Assembly: GCA_002238825.1 (NCBI GenBank) | Contig: MPNC01000008.1 | Span: 62,001-126,000, forward strand | DNA: 64,000 nt | Direction of reading: 5' to 3' | DNA from: SAR202 cluster bacterium bin87 | GTDB taxonomy: Bacteria; Chloroflexota; Dehalococcoidia; Lucifugimonadales; UBA3495 | Part shown: piece after piece, positions 45,031 through 53,669 of the stretch | Position numbering within the stretch: the stretch's first letter is position 1 | Layout of the letters: each line of letters opens with the position of its first letter | Notes under the pieces: generated by a model | Databases searched by the model: none | Seen by the model: only the letters and a program-made list of their open reading frames with translations | Told to the model about the DNA's origin: nothing | Translations under genes and position numbers: made by a program

Positions 45031-45711
45031 TCACGCCTCGACGGCCGCCCTGCCGGTGGCGCAGATGTCCTGCAGGCAACAGCCGTCGCAACGCGGCGCA
45101 TTCTTGGTGCATGACGCCTTGTGGTGGTGATCCAGCAGCGCGTGATACTCGTTGAATACAGTGACGTCCGGCTCCAGGTTTTCGTGAAACAGCCGCTGCC
45201 AGCCGTTGTAGTTGTCCCGTTCGATGGGCGCCAATCCCACCCGCTTCAGGATGCGGATGGTGTAGGCATCGATCACGAACGATGGCTTGCCGGCGGCGTA
45301 CACCAGGATGTCGTCGGCGGTTTCCGGCCCGATCCCGTGGATGCCCAACAACTCCTCTCGCACCATCTTCGTGTCCGCCGCGAACATTGCGTCCAGGTCG
45401 CCGTCATAATCCACGCAGACGTGAGCGGCAAAGGCCTTCAGCTTGCGCGACTTGGCGTTGTAATACCCCGACGGGCGCACCAACCCGGCCAACTCTTCCA
45501 ACGGCAAGTCATGCACCGCCCGCCAACTCTCGACGCCTGCGGACCGCAGGTTGTCCAGCGCCCGTTCCACGTTGCGCCAGGCGGCTGACTGCGTGAGGAT
45601 CGCCCCGGCGATCATCTCGAACCGGCTCTCCGCCGGCCACCATCCCTGTGGCCCATAGGCTTCCAGCAACCGACGGTAAATCTCGATCAACAACGGTTTT
45701 GAACTGCTCAC
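45031..45711 (-). CDS. Endonuclease III-like DNA glycosylase (MagIII-type)
   Basis: A 226-residue HhH-GPD glycosylase: FEMIAGAILTQSAAWRNVERAL, the hairpin LLGIHGIGPETADDIL, catalytic D148 in VIDAYT, and a 4Fe-4S loop with C201-x6-C208-x2-C211-x5-C217. The lysine used by endonuclease III for beta-lyase chemistry is replaced by E130. It therefore resembles monofunctional relatives such as MagIII more than Nth. It removes damaged bases by inference. The GTG at 45711 starts just before the conserved N-terminal helix. Confidence 0.82.
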   Translation of the reverse strand: MSSSKPLLIEIYRRLLEAYGPQGWWPAESRFEMIAGAILTQSAAWRNVERALDNLRSAGVESWRAVHDLPLEELAGLVRPSGYYNAKSRKLKAFAAHVCVDYDGDLDAMFAADTKMVREELLGIHGIGPETADDILVYAAGKPSFVIDAYTIRILKRVGLAPIERDNYNGWQRLFHENLEPDVTVFNEYHALLDHHHKASCTKNAPRCDGCCLQDICATGRAAVEA

Positions 45712-45757
45712 TCGCGTTTCTCGACGCCGGCGATCCTTTGTGGTCAATCCCGGGCGA

Positions 45758-46513
45758 TTACAACCGGGCCGCGACCGTATCCGCGAGCACGATGCTCCGC
45801 TCCGTGACGTCGCAACGGTATGCCCACACCGCGACGCCGGCGTCACGGGCTTCTCGCAACGTAACGCCCAGCAGCGGATCCGCCACGTCGTGAGGCGCAA
45901 ACGCCTCGGCATCGGCCCGCTGGATCACGAACACGACCGCCGCCTGATGACCCGCCTCCCGCGCCGCCATCAGGCTCCGCAGATGTTTCACGCCCCGAAC
46001 GGTCGGTGCATCAGGGAACAGGGCGACCCCTTCCTCGACCAACGTGACCGATTTGGTTTCCACGTAGCATTTGCCCTCAGGACCTTCCAGCAGGAAATCC
46101 AGCCGGCTCTCCCCGTACACCTGCTCCCCGCGCGCGACCGGGTAGTTGCCGAATTGCGGCATCCGCTTTTGCGCCAAAGCCTCTGCGACCAGCTTGTTCG
46201 GCAAGCGGGCATCGGCCGACGATAACGCGGTGCCCGTGTCCACCAAGGCCAGGTCGAAGCTCGTCTTTCTGCTCGTCCCCGCCGGAGCCGGCGCCAGCAA
46301 TACCCGAAAACCGGGCACCAGCAGTTCGCCCATTCGGCCAGAATTGGGCACGTGTGCCAGGTACTCGCGCCGCTCCACGTCCACCAGGGCCGCAAACCGG
46401 TTCAGGCGCTTGATGAATCGTCCTTCAACCAGGGGAGGAAATCGCACCGGTGATCTCCAGACTCGGCCGCCGACATCGAATTTGCGATCTGCATCCCGAC
46501 GGCGAACCGTCAT
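45758..46513 (-). CDS. sfsA: SfsA family protein
   Basis: A 251-residue SfsA: PPLVEGRFIKRLNRFAALVD, HVPNSGRMGELL, the nuclease-like core YGESRLDFLLEG and VETKSVTLVEEGVALFPDAPT, then GVKHLRSL. E. coli SfsA was described as a sugar fermentation stimulator and has a nuclease fold. The ATG at 46513 gives the normal family length, while the upstream extension of this frame has no similarity. It lies 46 bases before the glycosylase gene and is divergent from the winged-helix regulator. Confidence 0.88.
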   Translation of the reverse strand: MTVRRRDADRKFDVGGRVWRSPVRFPPLVEGRFIKRLNRFAALVDVERREYLAHVPNSGRMGELLVPGFRVLLAPAPAGTSRKTSFDLALVDTGTALSSADARLPNKLVAEALAQKRMPQFGNYPVARGEQVYGESRLDFLLEGPEGKCYVETKSVTLVEEGVALFPDAPTVRGVKHLRSLMAAREAGHQAAVVFVIQRADAEAFAPHDVADPLLGVTLREARDAGVAVWAYRCDVTERSIVLADTVAARL

Positions 46514-46645
46514 CCAATTCGATCCTGCTTGCCATGTAACAAAAGCGTAATCAGTTCGTAATTGCCCGTTAATCCGCAGTGCGCAATATAAAGCCATCGG
46601 CAGCGACCTGCCAAACAATCCCTGCGCTGCGGATGAGGTTCGGCG

Positions 46646-47338
46646 ATGATAACGTATGCAGGTTCCCAACCCACCGGCGACTTCGCCCCCCGGGTTCTCC
46701 TGCTGGGAGATGGTTGGGAAATGCTTACCGGCGCCCTGGCCGCCGCATCGGACACCGGAGCCATAGAGGTCATCGGCCCCGAGCCCGCCTACGACTTGGA
46801 TATCGACTACGGCGCTCAATCCCCGGCAGTGTTGCTGCTGGCTCCCCACGCGGATCTGCCCGCCCATCCGGATGAGGACACCGGGCCCCTAGTGCTCCGT
46901 TGTGTTCCCGACTACGAGCTGGATGATCCCGAACTATATGATGATTCTGACGATTTCGTCACCGTTCCCTGTTCCCCTGCCGAATTGATCAAGCGGATCC
47001 TGCGTCTCGCTCACCGCCGCGCCAGCGCGTCGGTCTCGTCGGAATCGATCAGGGTAGGCGGCATTTCGCTGAACCCGGCCACATACCAGGTTACCGTCAA
47101 TGGAAGGCCGGTGGACCTGGCCTGGCTGGAGTTCCAGTTGCTCAAGTTCCTGATGGACAACGTGGGCAAGGTGTTCACCCGCGACCAACTGCTGGCCAGC
47201 GTCTGGGGCGTGGAAAACATCGGAGGCACGCGCACCGTCGACGTCCACATTCGCCGGCTGCGTTACAAGCTGGAGAACGGGCCGGAAACCTACTTCCGCA
47301 CCGTCAAGAACGTCGGCTACGGAATGATCGAACCCTAA
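46646..47338 (+). CDS. Winged-helix regulator with degenerate receiver domain
   Basis: A 230-residue OmpR-like protein. The C-terminal winged helix (about 130-228) is complete: LAWLEFQLLKFLMDN, FTRDQLLASVWG, RTVDVHIRRLRYKLE and RTVKNVGYGM. The N-terminal 125 residues follow the receiver fold but lack its chemistry. The acidic pair is replaced by G-D in LLLGDGWEML, and the phospho-Asp strand reads AVLLLAPH. There is no adjacent kinase. It is likely controlled by something other than phosphorylation. The target is unknown. Confidence 0.8.
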   Translation: MITYAGSQPTGDFAPRVLLLGDGWEMLTGALAAASDTGAIEVIGPEPAYDLDIDYGAQSPAVLLLAPHADLPAHPDEDTGPLVLRCVPDYELDDPELYDDSDDFVTVPCSPAELIKRILRLAHRRASASVSSESIRVGGISLNPATYQVTVNGRPVDLAWLEFQLLKFLMDNVGKVFTRDQLLASVWGVENIGGTRTVDVHIRRLRYKLENGPETYFRTVKNVGYGMIEP

Positions 47339-47364
47339 CCCTGGTTTCACGACGGGCCAAGAGA

Positions 47365-47390
47365 TAGGGGCGAATGATTATTCGCCCCTA
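47365..47390. terminator. Perfect hairpin TAGGGGCGAAT between convergent genes
   Basis: Arms TAGGGGCGAAT and ATTCGCCCCTA with loop GATT form an 11-base-pair stem between the regulator and P450 stops. There is no U-tract. The sequence also resembles a palindromic repeat type dispersed in other bacterial genomes. Confidence 0.55.
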
Positions 47391-47416
47391 CGCATCACCG
47401 CCGGAGTGCAGGTCCG

Positions 47417-48646
47417 CTACCACTCAGTCGGCAGGCTCACGACGCCGCGTATGTTCAGCAGGTTGTGGTACTCCAGATCGTCAGGGTTGCTGGCGAACTT
47501 GAAGGGCGGGAATTTGCGCGTCAGCGCGCGGAACGCCTCCTGGCCTTCCAGCCTGGCAAGGTTCGCGCCCAGGCAGTGGTGGATGCCGCCGCCGAAAGCC
47601 ACGTGCGGGTTCGGGTAGCGCGTGATGTCCAGGTCCTCGGGATTCTCGAACGCCATCGGGTCGCGGTTGGCGGAGTTGATGATGGTCATCACCTTCTCGC
47701 CCTCCCTAATTTTCTGGCCCGCCAACTCGATGTCCTCCAGCGCAATGCGCGGCGCACGCTTCACCGGAGAATCATAGCGCAACAGCTCTTCCGTCGCGCG
47801 CACCAGGAGACTGTCGTCCTCCTTGAGCATGTTCCATTGCTCGGGGTTCTTCATCAGCGCCATGGTGCCGTTGCCCACCAGGTTGATCGTAGTCTGGTGA
47901 CCGGCGATGAGCAGCAGCAGGGTGTTCCCCAGCACCTCTTCGCGGCTTAATTCGCCCTCGCGTTCCCCGATTGCCAGCACTGAGAGCAGGTCGTCGGACG
48001 GTTCGCTGACGCGATCCTCCACCAGCGGGTTGACGTAATCATTCAGCGTGGTGATGGCTTCGTGCACCCGGGTGTGCCGGTCGGGCGATTCCTGGTCCAG
48101 GGACAGCAACTGCCGGGACAGGGTGCGAATGAACTCCCGGTCCTCACCGGGCATCCCCAGCCAGTTGGCGATCACCAGCACCGGCATGGCGTTGGCAAAG
48201 TCCCGGAGCACGTCCATCTCCCCATTTTCGGGGTCGAAGTCTTTGAGCAGGTCCTGGATGATGCCCTGCACCATTGCGCGGAACCGGTTGTCGATGTACT
48301 TCGGGTTGAACACCGGATGCACGGCACGCCGCATGCGCAGGTGATCAGGCCGGTCTCGACGGATGAACCAGTTGTTCATGTAGTCGAGGTTGTACTGGTA
48401 CTTCGGAAAATCCTCCTCCGAAATCGGAGGGCTGGGCGGCTTATCGTCGCGCAGGAACACCTCGGACGAGAAGTACTCCGGATGTCGCAGCGCCCACACC
48501 ACCGCCTGATAGGAGGTCACTACCCAGGTGTCGAACTTGGCATTCCAGTAAACCGGCGCCTCTTCTCGCAGCATCGCATAGTACGGATACGGATTCCGCA
48601 GGTTTTCCGGCGAAAGCAATTCGTCGTGGATTCGGTCTTTCAGCAT
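47417..48646 (-). CDS. Cytochrome P450
   Basis: A 409-residue bacterial P450: I-helix AGHQTT, K-helix E-x-x-R in TEELLRYDSP, haem loop FGGGIHHCLG with ligand C358, and RRDRPDHLRMRR in the C-helix region. It is soluble, with no membrane anchor, and needs external ferredoxin or another electron donor, which is not encoded nearby. It hydroxylates an unknown substrate. It is the last gene of a minus-strand cluster with two CoA-transferases and a cyclase-family hydrolase. Confidence 0.93.
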   Translation of the reverse strand: MLKDRIHDELLSPENLRNPYPYYAMLREEAPVYWNAKFDTWVVTSYQAVVWALRHPEYFSSEVFLRDDKPPSPPISEEDFPKYQYNLDYMNNWFIRRDRPDHLRMRRAVHPVFNPKYIDNRFRAMVQGIIQDLLKDFDPENGEMDVLRDFANAMPVLVIANWLGMPGEDREFIRTLSRQLLSLDQESPDRHTRVHEAITTLNDYVNPLVEDRVSEPSDDLLSVLAIGEREGELSREEVLGNTLLLLIAGHQTTINLVGNGTMALMKNPEQWNMLKEDDSLLVRATEELLRYDSPVKRAPRIALEDIELAGQKIREGEKVMTIINSANRDPMAFENPEDLDITRYPNPHVAFGGGIHHCLGANLARLEGQEAFRALTRKFPPFKFASNPDDLEYHNLLNIRGVVSLPTEW

Positions 48647-48716
48647 GTGTCCTGCCTCTCCGATGGATGTGGTTGGCGTTGATAAGCGCCAATTTAGCCA
48701 TTGCGCCTCTGGGATG

Positions 48717-49388
48717 TCAACTTGAACGCGCCCGCCGCAGAATCCGTATGTTCCACCAAACGATCAACGGCGTGATCACGACGGTAGGCAATATCCAGGG
48801 AACCCAAACCGGGTCCATGTCGACGTTGACCACGGTCACCGCCGTGATGGTCGCTATAGTGCCGGCCATCATGTTGGTGAGGTGTCGCGACACCCGCCGC
48901 GCGCCGCCCGGCTGGGTCCGGTGAAACCAGGCGTCGGCCAGTCCCAATGCAATGGCGATGCCGCCGAACACCAGCATGGTTACCCACTGGGAGCTGCCAT
49001 CCAACGCTAAAACTACTGCGTAGCCCCACATCGCCAGACCGGTGATCCCGATTGCAGTGACGGCGACCCAATCCACGGGATGGGCGTGCCGTTGCCGGTT
49101 GCACGCGAACCGCCAACCGGCAAAAACCAGGTAGAAGCTGAACAACGCGATCAGAAAGAGGAACGTGCTCCCGCCCAGGAAGGCCAGAGGCACTGCCGTC
49201 AGGAACACCACGGTCATCCCGACCGCGTAGACCCGGCCCGCCAGCACGTGCCAACGTCCGCCCTTCGCCGTGACCAATGCAACCCCGGCGGTTGCTAACG
49301 ATATGGAGCCGGCGGCGATGTGCACCGCCAGCAGTATCAGCGGGATCAAATTATTACCGGCCGCGGTAGAGTCGACCAGGGGCAACAC
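48717..49388 (-). CDS. DUF2306-like membrane protein
   Basis: A 223-residue protein with about six membrane helices. Histidines sit in the pattern LLAVHIAAGSISLATAGVAL, GGRWHVLAGRVYAVGM and DAWFHRTQPGG, as in DUF2306 proteins. The spacing suggests a haem- or metal-binding membrane protein but this is not established. GTG start. It begins 5 bases after the CoA-transferase stop, so it is likely part of that operon. Confidence 0.65.
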   Translation of the reverse strand: MLPLVDSTAAGNNLIPLILLAVHIAAGSISLATAGVALVTAKGGRWHVLAGRVYAVGMTVVFLTAVPLAFLGGSTFLFLIALFSFYLVFAGWRFACNRQRHAHPVDWVAVTAIGITGLAMWGYAVVLALDGSSQWVTMLVFGGIAIALGLADAWFHRTQPGGARRVSRHLTNMMAGTIATITAVTVVNVDMDPVWVPWILPTVVITPLIVWWNIRILRRARSS

Positions 49389-49393
49389 GGGCC

Positions 49394-50629
49394 TTACTCC
49401 AACGCTCCCGCCTCCGCCAGTTCGCGGTACTCCGCCTCGCTCAACCCCACAATCTCGCGCAGCGCGTACTCCGTGTCCTGCCCCAGCAGCGGCGCCGGAC
49501 GGTCCAACCTACCAGGAGTCAGCGAAAGCTGCGTCTCCGTGTAGTCTGTCGCATATGGCCCCATCTCCGGATGATCCAACCAGGTGAAGTGCTCCCGGTG
49601 ACGGAGTTGGGGATCCTCGAACAGGTCTCGGGTGTCGTTGACCACTCCGGCGGGAACTCCCACCGCCTGCAGGCGACGCATCAGCTCGTGACGGTCGTGT
49701 TTCACGGTCCAATCCGCGATGATGCCATCCAGTTTGTCCTCATGGGCCTTGCGGACGCGGAATGTCCGGAACTCGCCCGATGCGATGTCCGTGAACCCGT
49801 CGGCGGAGACCTCGTCGCGCAGGGCAGCCCACTGTTCGTCATTGAAAGCCGCGATGGCAATCCAGCGGTCGGCCTCGCCGTTGGCGTCGGGGGCGCAGGG
49901 GTAGGCTCCGTGAGGAGATGCAGAAGGGTGACGGTTGCCGACAAGCTCCGGCTCCCGGCCGTTGACGCCGGCGTCCAGCAGCATCGGCCCGCCGAAGTGC
50001 AGGCTCGTCTCCAGCTGGGACATGTCGAGGTGCGTACCTCGGCCGGTGGCCCGCTGCCGGTCCACCGCCGCCAGGATGGCGGACACGGCAAACTTGGGGC
50101 ACACGAAATCGGTGTATGCGCCGTAGGGGTTCACCGGCCCACGGTCCGGCCAGCCGATGATGTTGGTGTAACCGGCCAGCGACGACAGCACCGCGCCGAA
50201 CCCCGGCTGTGTTTGCATCGGGCCGCCGCGCCCCAGCATCGACGCGCTGAACAACACGACGCGGGGGTTGACCCGGCTCAGCTCATCGTAACCCAGGCCC
50301 CATCGTTCCAGAGTCCCCGGCGTGAAGTTCTCGGTGACCACGTCGGCCCATTCGGCGATGCGCAGGATGAGGCCCGGCGCGTCGGGATGGCTCATGTCGA
50401 TGGACAGGCCGTATTTGTTGGCGTTGTAGTTCGCGAAATATCCCGACCGATTGACGCCAGATTCGCCGCCGGCGAAGGGCCCGGCGCGCCGCAACGTCTC
50501 CGGACGCTTGCCCGACTCCACCCGCAACACGGTCGCGCCGTACTCGGACAGGTACTTGGTGGTCATCGGCCCCACTGGCACCCAGCAGAAATCCAGGACC
50601 TTCAAGCCCTCCAACGGCAGATGAGCCAT
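49394..50629 (-). CDS. Family III CoA-transferase, subunit A
   Basis: A 411-residue CaiB/BaiF-family CoA-transferase: LEGLKVLDFCWVPVGPM, YGATVLRVES, the NANKYGLSIDMSHPDA segment, and D174 in PYGAYTDFVCP at the position of the catalytic aspartate. ATGRGTHLDMSQLE follows. It transfers CoA between carboxylic acids. A second, differently sequenced member lies just upstream and lacks the aspartate. The ATG has GGAG at 9 bases. Substrates cannot be assigned. Confidence 0.9.
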   Translation of the reverse strand: MAHLPLEGLKVLDFCWVPVGPMTTKYLSEYGATVLRVESGKRPETLRRAGPFAGGESGVNRSGYFANYNANKYGLSIDMSHPDAPGLILRIAEWADVVTENFTPGTLERWGLGYDELSRVNPRVVLFSASMLGRGGPMQTQPGFGAVLSSLAGYTNIIGWPDRGPVNPYGAYTDFVCPKFAVSAILAAVDRQRATGRGTHLDMSQLETSLHFGGPMLLDAGVNGREPELVGNRHPSASPHGAYPCAPDANGEADRWIAIAAFNDEQWAALRDEVSADGFTDIASGEFRTFRVRKAHEDKLDGIIADWTVKHDRHELMRRLQAVGVPAGVVNDTRDLFEDPQLRHREHFTWLDHPEMGPYATDYTETQLSLTPGRLDRPAPLLGQDTEYALREIVGLSEAEYRELAEAGALE

Positions 50630-50654
50630 ATCGAATACTCCAAAACCATTAGCT

Positions 50655-50721
50655 TGCGTGGATGCACAGGATAGACATGATAGAGATAACGATATCCCTT
50701 TCATCCTGTATATCCATGCGA
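50655..50721. repeat. Inverted repeat between the two CoA-transferase genes
   Basis: The left arm TGCGTGGATGCACAGGAT is matched in reverse by the right arm ATCCTGTATATCCATGCGA. The half-site at 2211-2237 belongs to the same family. It lies in the 96-base gap between two co-oriented genes and could form a stem in the transcript. Confidence 0.6.
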
Positions 50722-50725
50722 ATAC

Positions 50726-51997
50726 CTAAACCACACCCAGCTCGGTGAGCCGCGCCAGATCCCGTTCGTTGAGTCCCAGTTCTCCGCCGAGAATCTCCCG
50801 GTTGTGCTCCCCGATGCGCGGGGCGCGACGCCGTATTCCGACTCGAGACGGATCGTTCAGGTCCTTGACGAAGTGGCCCGGATACGTGACCGTTTCCCCG
50901 ATGTCCTCGTGCTCGATCCGGTCGTAATAGTCCCGCGCCGCGAGTTGTCGGTGCGCCAGGATGTCGCTGGGGGTAGCCACCGGAAAGAGCAGGATGCGCC
51001 GTTCCAGGGCGCCGTCGGCCAGTTCGTTTCTGGTGTGTGTCATGAAGAAGGGCGCCACAGCCGCCACCGTCTGCTCCATGATGTCGGCCCGTGCCGTACC
51101 GTAGCCCAGCTCTTCCCAGTTGACTGCGTCCAGCTCCGGGCTTCCCATACCTTCCTCGGTCATCCACGCCAGCATGGAGCGGACACTGCGCGCCGCGCCG
51201 GCAGTCCCGCCGCCCGGTTGAAAGTTCACGTATCCATCCTTGCACGGCCAGTTGATCCGGGTGAACGTGCCGCCCGCCGACTCCCGGTACGCTCCCATCC
51301 GGCGCAGGATGGTCTGCTCCAGGTCCCAGTACTGGGGCGCGTGGGCCAGTGTCCGCGCCACCGCCTGCTGGCACGACACGTCAACGTGCTGGCCCTCGCC
51401 GGTCAGTTGCCGGTGGGTGTGGGCGATCATGGCGCCGGCCGCGCCGGCCGCGCTGCCGTGCTGGTAAAACTGGGGCATGCTGACCCGCAGCGGAGGACGG
51501 TCGCCGTCCCCGGTCAGGTGCATGAACCCGCCCAGGGCCATCCCCACGATGTCCGATGCCGTGTAGTCCGCGTATGGCCCATCCTGGCCGAACGCCGTGA
51601 TCGACACCATGACCAGTCGAGGGTTCAATTCCTGCAATGCCGCGTAGCTCAACCCGATTGAGGCCATAAATCCCGGGTCCGCCGACTCGATGACAAAGTC
51701 GGCCTGGCCCACCAGCCGCCGGAAGAGCGCCGCGCCGTCAGCCGTGTCGATGTCCAGCGTGATACCTCGCTTGTTGGCGCAGTAGGCCCACCAGAACAGG
51801 CTGCGTTCGGCTCCCGGTTCATCCTTGTAGAACGGCCCGATCTTCCGGGCAGGGCTTCCTCCGGGCGGCTCCACCTGGACCAAGTCCGCGCCCAGGTCGG
51901 CCAGCATCTTGCCGCAGAGCAGGCCCCGCGCGTCCGTCAGGTCGAGCACCCGGTAGGGAGCCAGCAGACCCGGCCCATAGTCAGTTTCATCAGTCAT
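50726..51997 (-). CDS. Family III CoA-transferase homologue lacking the catalytic Asp
   Basis: A 423-residue CaiB/BaiF-family protein with PYRVLDLTDARGLLCGKMLADLGAD, VQVEPPGGSPAR, WWAYCANKRGITLDID and GEGQHVDVSCQQAV. The segment that should hold the catalytic aspartate (about 171-190, RVSMPQFYQHGSAAG) contains none. Together with the downstream active-looking member this suggests a heteromeric enzyme of the benzylsuccinate CoA-transferase type, with one catalytic and one structural subunit. The unknown protein starting at 52631 precedes it by 13 bases. Confidence 0.85.
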   Translation of the reverse strand: MTDETDYGPGLLAPYRVLDLTDARGLLCGKMLADLGADLVQVEPPGGSPARKIGPFYKDEPGAERSLFWWAYCANKRGITLDIDTADGAALFRRLVGQADFVIESADPGFMASIGLSYAALQELNPRLVMVSITAFGQDGPYADYTASDIVGMALGGFMHLTGDGDRPPLRVSMPQFYQHGSAAGAAGAMIAHTHRQLTGEGQHVDVSCQQAVARTLAHAPQYWDLEQTILRRMGAYRESAGGTFTRINWPCKDGYVNFQPGGGTAGAARSVRSMLAWMTEEGMGSPELDAVNWEELGYGTARADIMEQTVAAVAPFFMTHTRNELADGALERRILLFPVATPSDILAHRQLAARDYYDRIEHEDIGETVTYPGHFVKDLNDPSRVGIRRRAPRIGEHNREILGGELGLNERDLARLTELGVV

Positions 51998-52010
51998 TGA
52001 TATCTCGATT

Positions 52011-52631
52011 TCACCGTTGGGATTCGATCGACGTGGCCCCAGTTCTTGGCGAAGTCCGTCGGCATCTACTGTCGGGCGATGCCAGCAGCGATGCCGGGGC
52101 TGCGTCGAGAATGTCGGCTATCAGCCGAGCGATGTCGGGCGGGCTAAAAACGGTCCCCGCCATCGGCGAGGGATCGTTTCTCCACATGTCGTCCAGGCAA
52201 TTCGCCAGCACATACAGGTGCCATTCGGACTCTTCGGGCAGGCCGGCTATGGTGTTGTGGCCGAGGAACGCGGCCATGCTGTCCTGACCACGCGACGTAC
52301 TCTTGGCCGCTTGCGCGGCGAAGAGGATACGGCCGCGGATCCGTTCGGGGAGATCCTTGCGATCAAAGGCGCCGGCGCCATCCGTCAACCCGTAGCAGGC
52401 CATCATCACGGCCGGTTCGGCGTCGTCTGCATACTCGGCGGCTTCGACGACCTGGTTACTTAGCGGCCAATGTTCCACCGCCCAACTGTGTCCCACCTCC
52501 CAGGCGTCCTGGCATTCGTGGACGCTGCCCTGCCCGTTGGGCACGCTATAGCAATCGGGACGACGCAGCCATTCCGACCAGACCCGGCGGTTGTGCGCCT
52601 GGTCGGTTTCGCTGAGCACCGGAGGCGGCAT
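52011..52631 (-). CDS. Unknown tryptophan-rich protein
   Basis: This 206-residue protein is not recognised. It is rich in tryptophan and acidic residues (WEVGHSWAVEHWPLSN), has a histidine-asparagine stretch AAFLGHNTIAG and no signal or membrane helix. It starts 3 bases after the cyclase-family stop and ends 13 bases before a CoA-transferase, so it is embedded in their operon. It may be an accessory or regulatory protein of that pathway. Confidence 0.6.
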   Translation of the reverse strand: MPPPVLSETDQAHNRRVWSEWLRRPDCYSVPNGQGSVHECQDAWEVGHSWAVEHWPLSNQVVEAAEYADDAEPAVMMACYGLTDGAGAFDRKDLPERIRGRILFAAQAAKSTSRGQDSMAAFLGHNTIAGLPEESEWHLYVLANCLDDMWRNDPSPMAGTVFSPPDIARLIADILDAAPASLLASPDSRCRRTSPRTGATSIESQR

Positions 52632-52634
52632 TGG

Positions 52635-53570
52635 CTAGAACGTCGCCAGCGGGTTGACCGGCGAGCCGGTGGCGTTGTGCCAGCGCAGCGGCGCGACGGT
52701 GAACATAAAGTCCCAACGATTCAGCCGGCGACACACCGGAGCCACCTCGTCGAAGTTGGCCGCATCGATCAGCCACAACCCCATGCCAACGATCCCTACC
52801 TTGTGGATGGGCAGGCCAACGTACGGGTAGTCACTGGGAGCAACATCCCAGGAGGCGTCGCAGGCCGCTATGGACACGCCGCGCTCCCGCAGCCACGGCA
52901 GCGTTTCCGCGTGCAGGCCCGGCCGTCCTTCGGCTGCCGTGGGAGGACCGACCTCCTGCCGGCGCTTGTACCAACCCAGGCGAATGCAGAGCGCGTCTCC
53001 CTCGGTCACCCGAACGCCCTGGGCCTCTTCGGCAGCTTCCAGGTCAGCGGTGAACACCGGCTCGGCAGCTTCCAGCCAGTCCCTGCCCTTGACAGCAGCG
53101 ATATCCAGCAACACCCCGCGCGTGACGACACCGTTGCGCACGTTGTCGATTGCCCCGGCGCCGGCTTTGTTCGCGTTGTTGATCAGGCCGGCGTCCTGCC
53201 CGTTGTACATCTTGCCGTTCCAGAACTGGTGGCACAGGCTGTCCAGATGGGTGACTGTCAGCCCGTGGAAGGACACGCCGATGAAATCACTGGCTCCTCC
53301 GCTGCCTTCCGACGGCGCGGACTCGCCGGTGGACACCATGTAATGCAGAGGCGGGATGCTGGTGACATCCGGCGCCATCTCCGGGACCAGCAGGCGCGAG
53401 CAGGTGACGCTGATGCCCTCGCGCACCAGGCTCGCCGCCTCCTTCCGCTTGTCATCGTTGATCAGATTGAGCGTACCCAGTTCGTCGTCATCGCCCCAGC
53501 GACCCCAGTTGCTCAGCGTGTCGAACCAGCCCAGTACTTGTTCCTCGGTAGGAATGGTCGGTGTGGTCAT
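52635..53570 (-). CDS. Cyclase-family metal-dependent hydrolase (kynurenine formamidase-like)
   Basis: A 311-residue protein of the cyclase/formamidase family with WGRWGDDDELGTLNLI at the start and the metal motif H108-x-D110-x3-H114 in VTHLDSLCHQFW, with later VVTRGVLLDIA and CIRLGWY strands. Members hydrolyse amides or cyclic esters with a divalent metal. It is the first gene of the minus-strand group cyclase, unknown, CoA-transferase pair, membrane protein and P450, consistent with a ring or amide opening step before CoA activation. The substrate is unknown. Confidence 0.85.
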   Translation of the reverse strand: MTTPTIPTEEQVLGWFDTLSNWGRWGDDDELGTLNLINDDKRKEAASLVREGISVTCSRLLVPEMAPDVTSIPPLHYMVSTGESAPSEGSGGASDFIGVSFHGLTVTHLDSLCHQFWNGKMYNGQDAGLINNANKAGAGAIDNVRNGVVTRGVLLDIAAVKGRDWLEAAEPVFTADLEAAEEAQGVRVTEGDALCIRLGWYKRRQEVGPPTAAEGRPGLHAETLPWLRERGVSIAACDASWDVAPSDYPYVGLPIHKVGIVGMGLWLIDAANFDEVAPVCRRLNRWDFMFTVAPLRWHNATGSPVNPLATF

Positions 53571-53669
53571 GATGGTCCCTCCGTCAGCTTAGCCGACTAT
53601 CGTCGTGACCTTACGTTCAGGCGATTGTAGGGTTGCGCACCGCCCCGGTCAATCGCTCCCGCCGCCCGC

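Noticed and set aside
45758-46867. A 369-residue version of SfsA starting at 46867
   Set aside because: The first 118 residues overlap the divergent regulator gene and lack SfsA similarity; the ATG at 46513 gives normal length.
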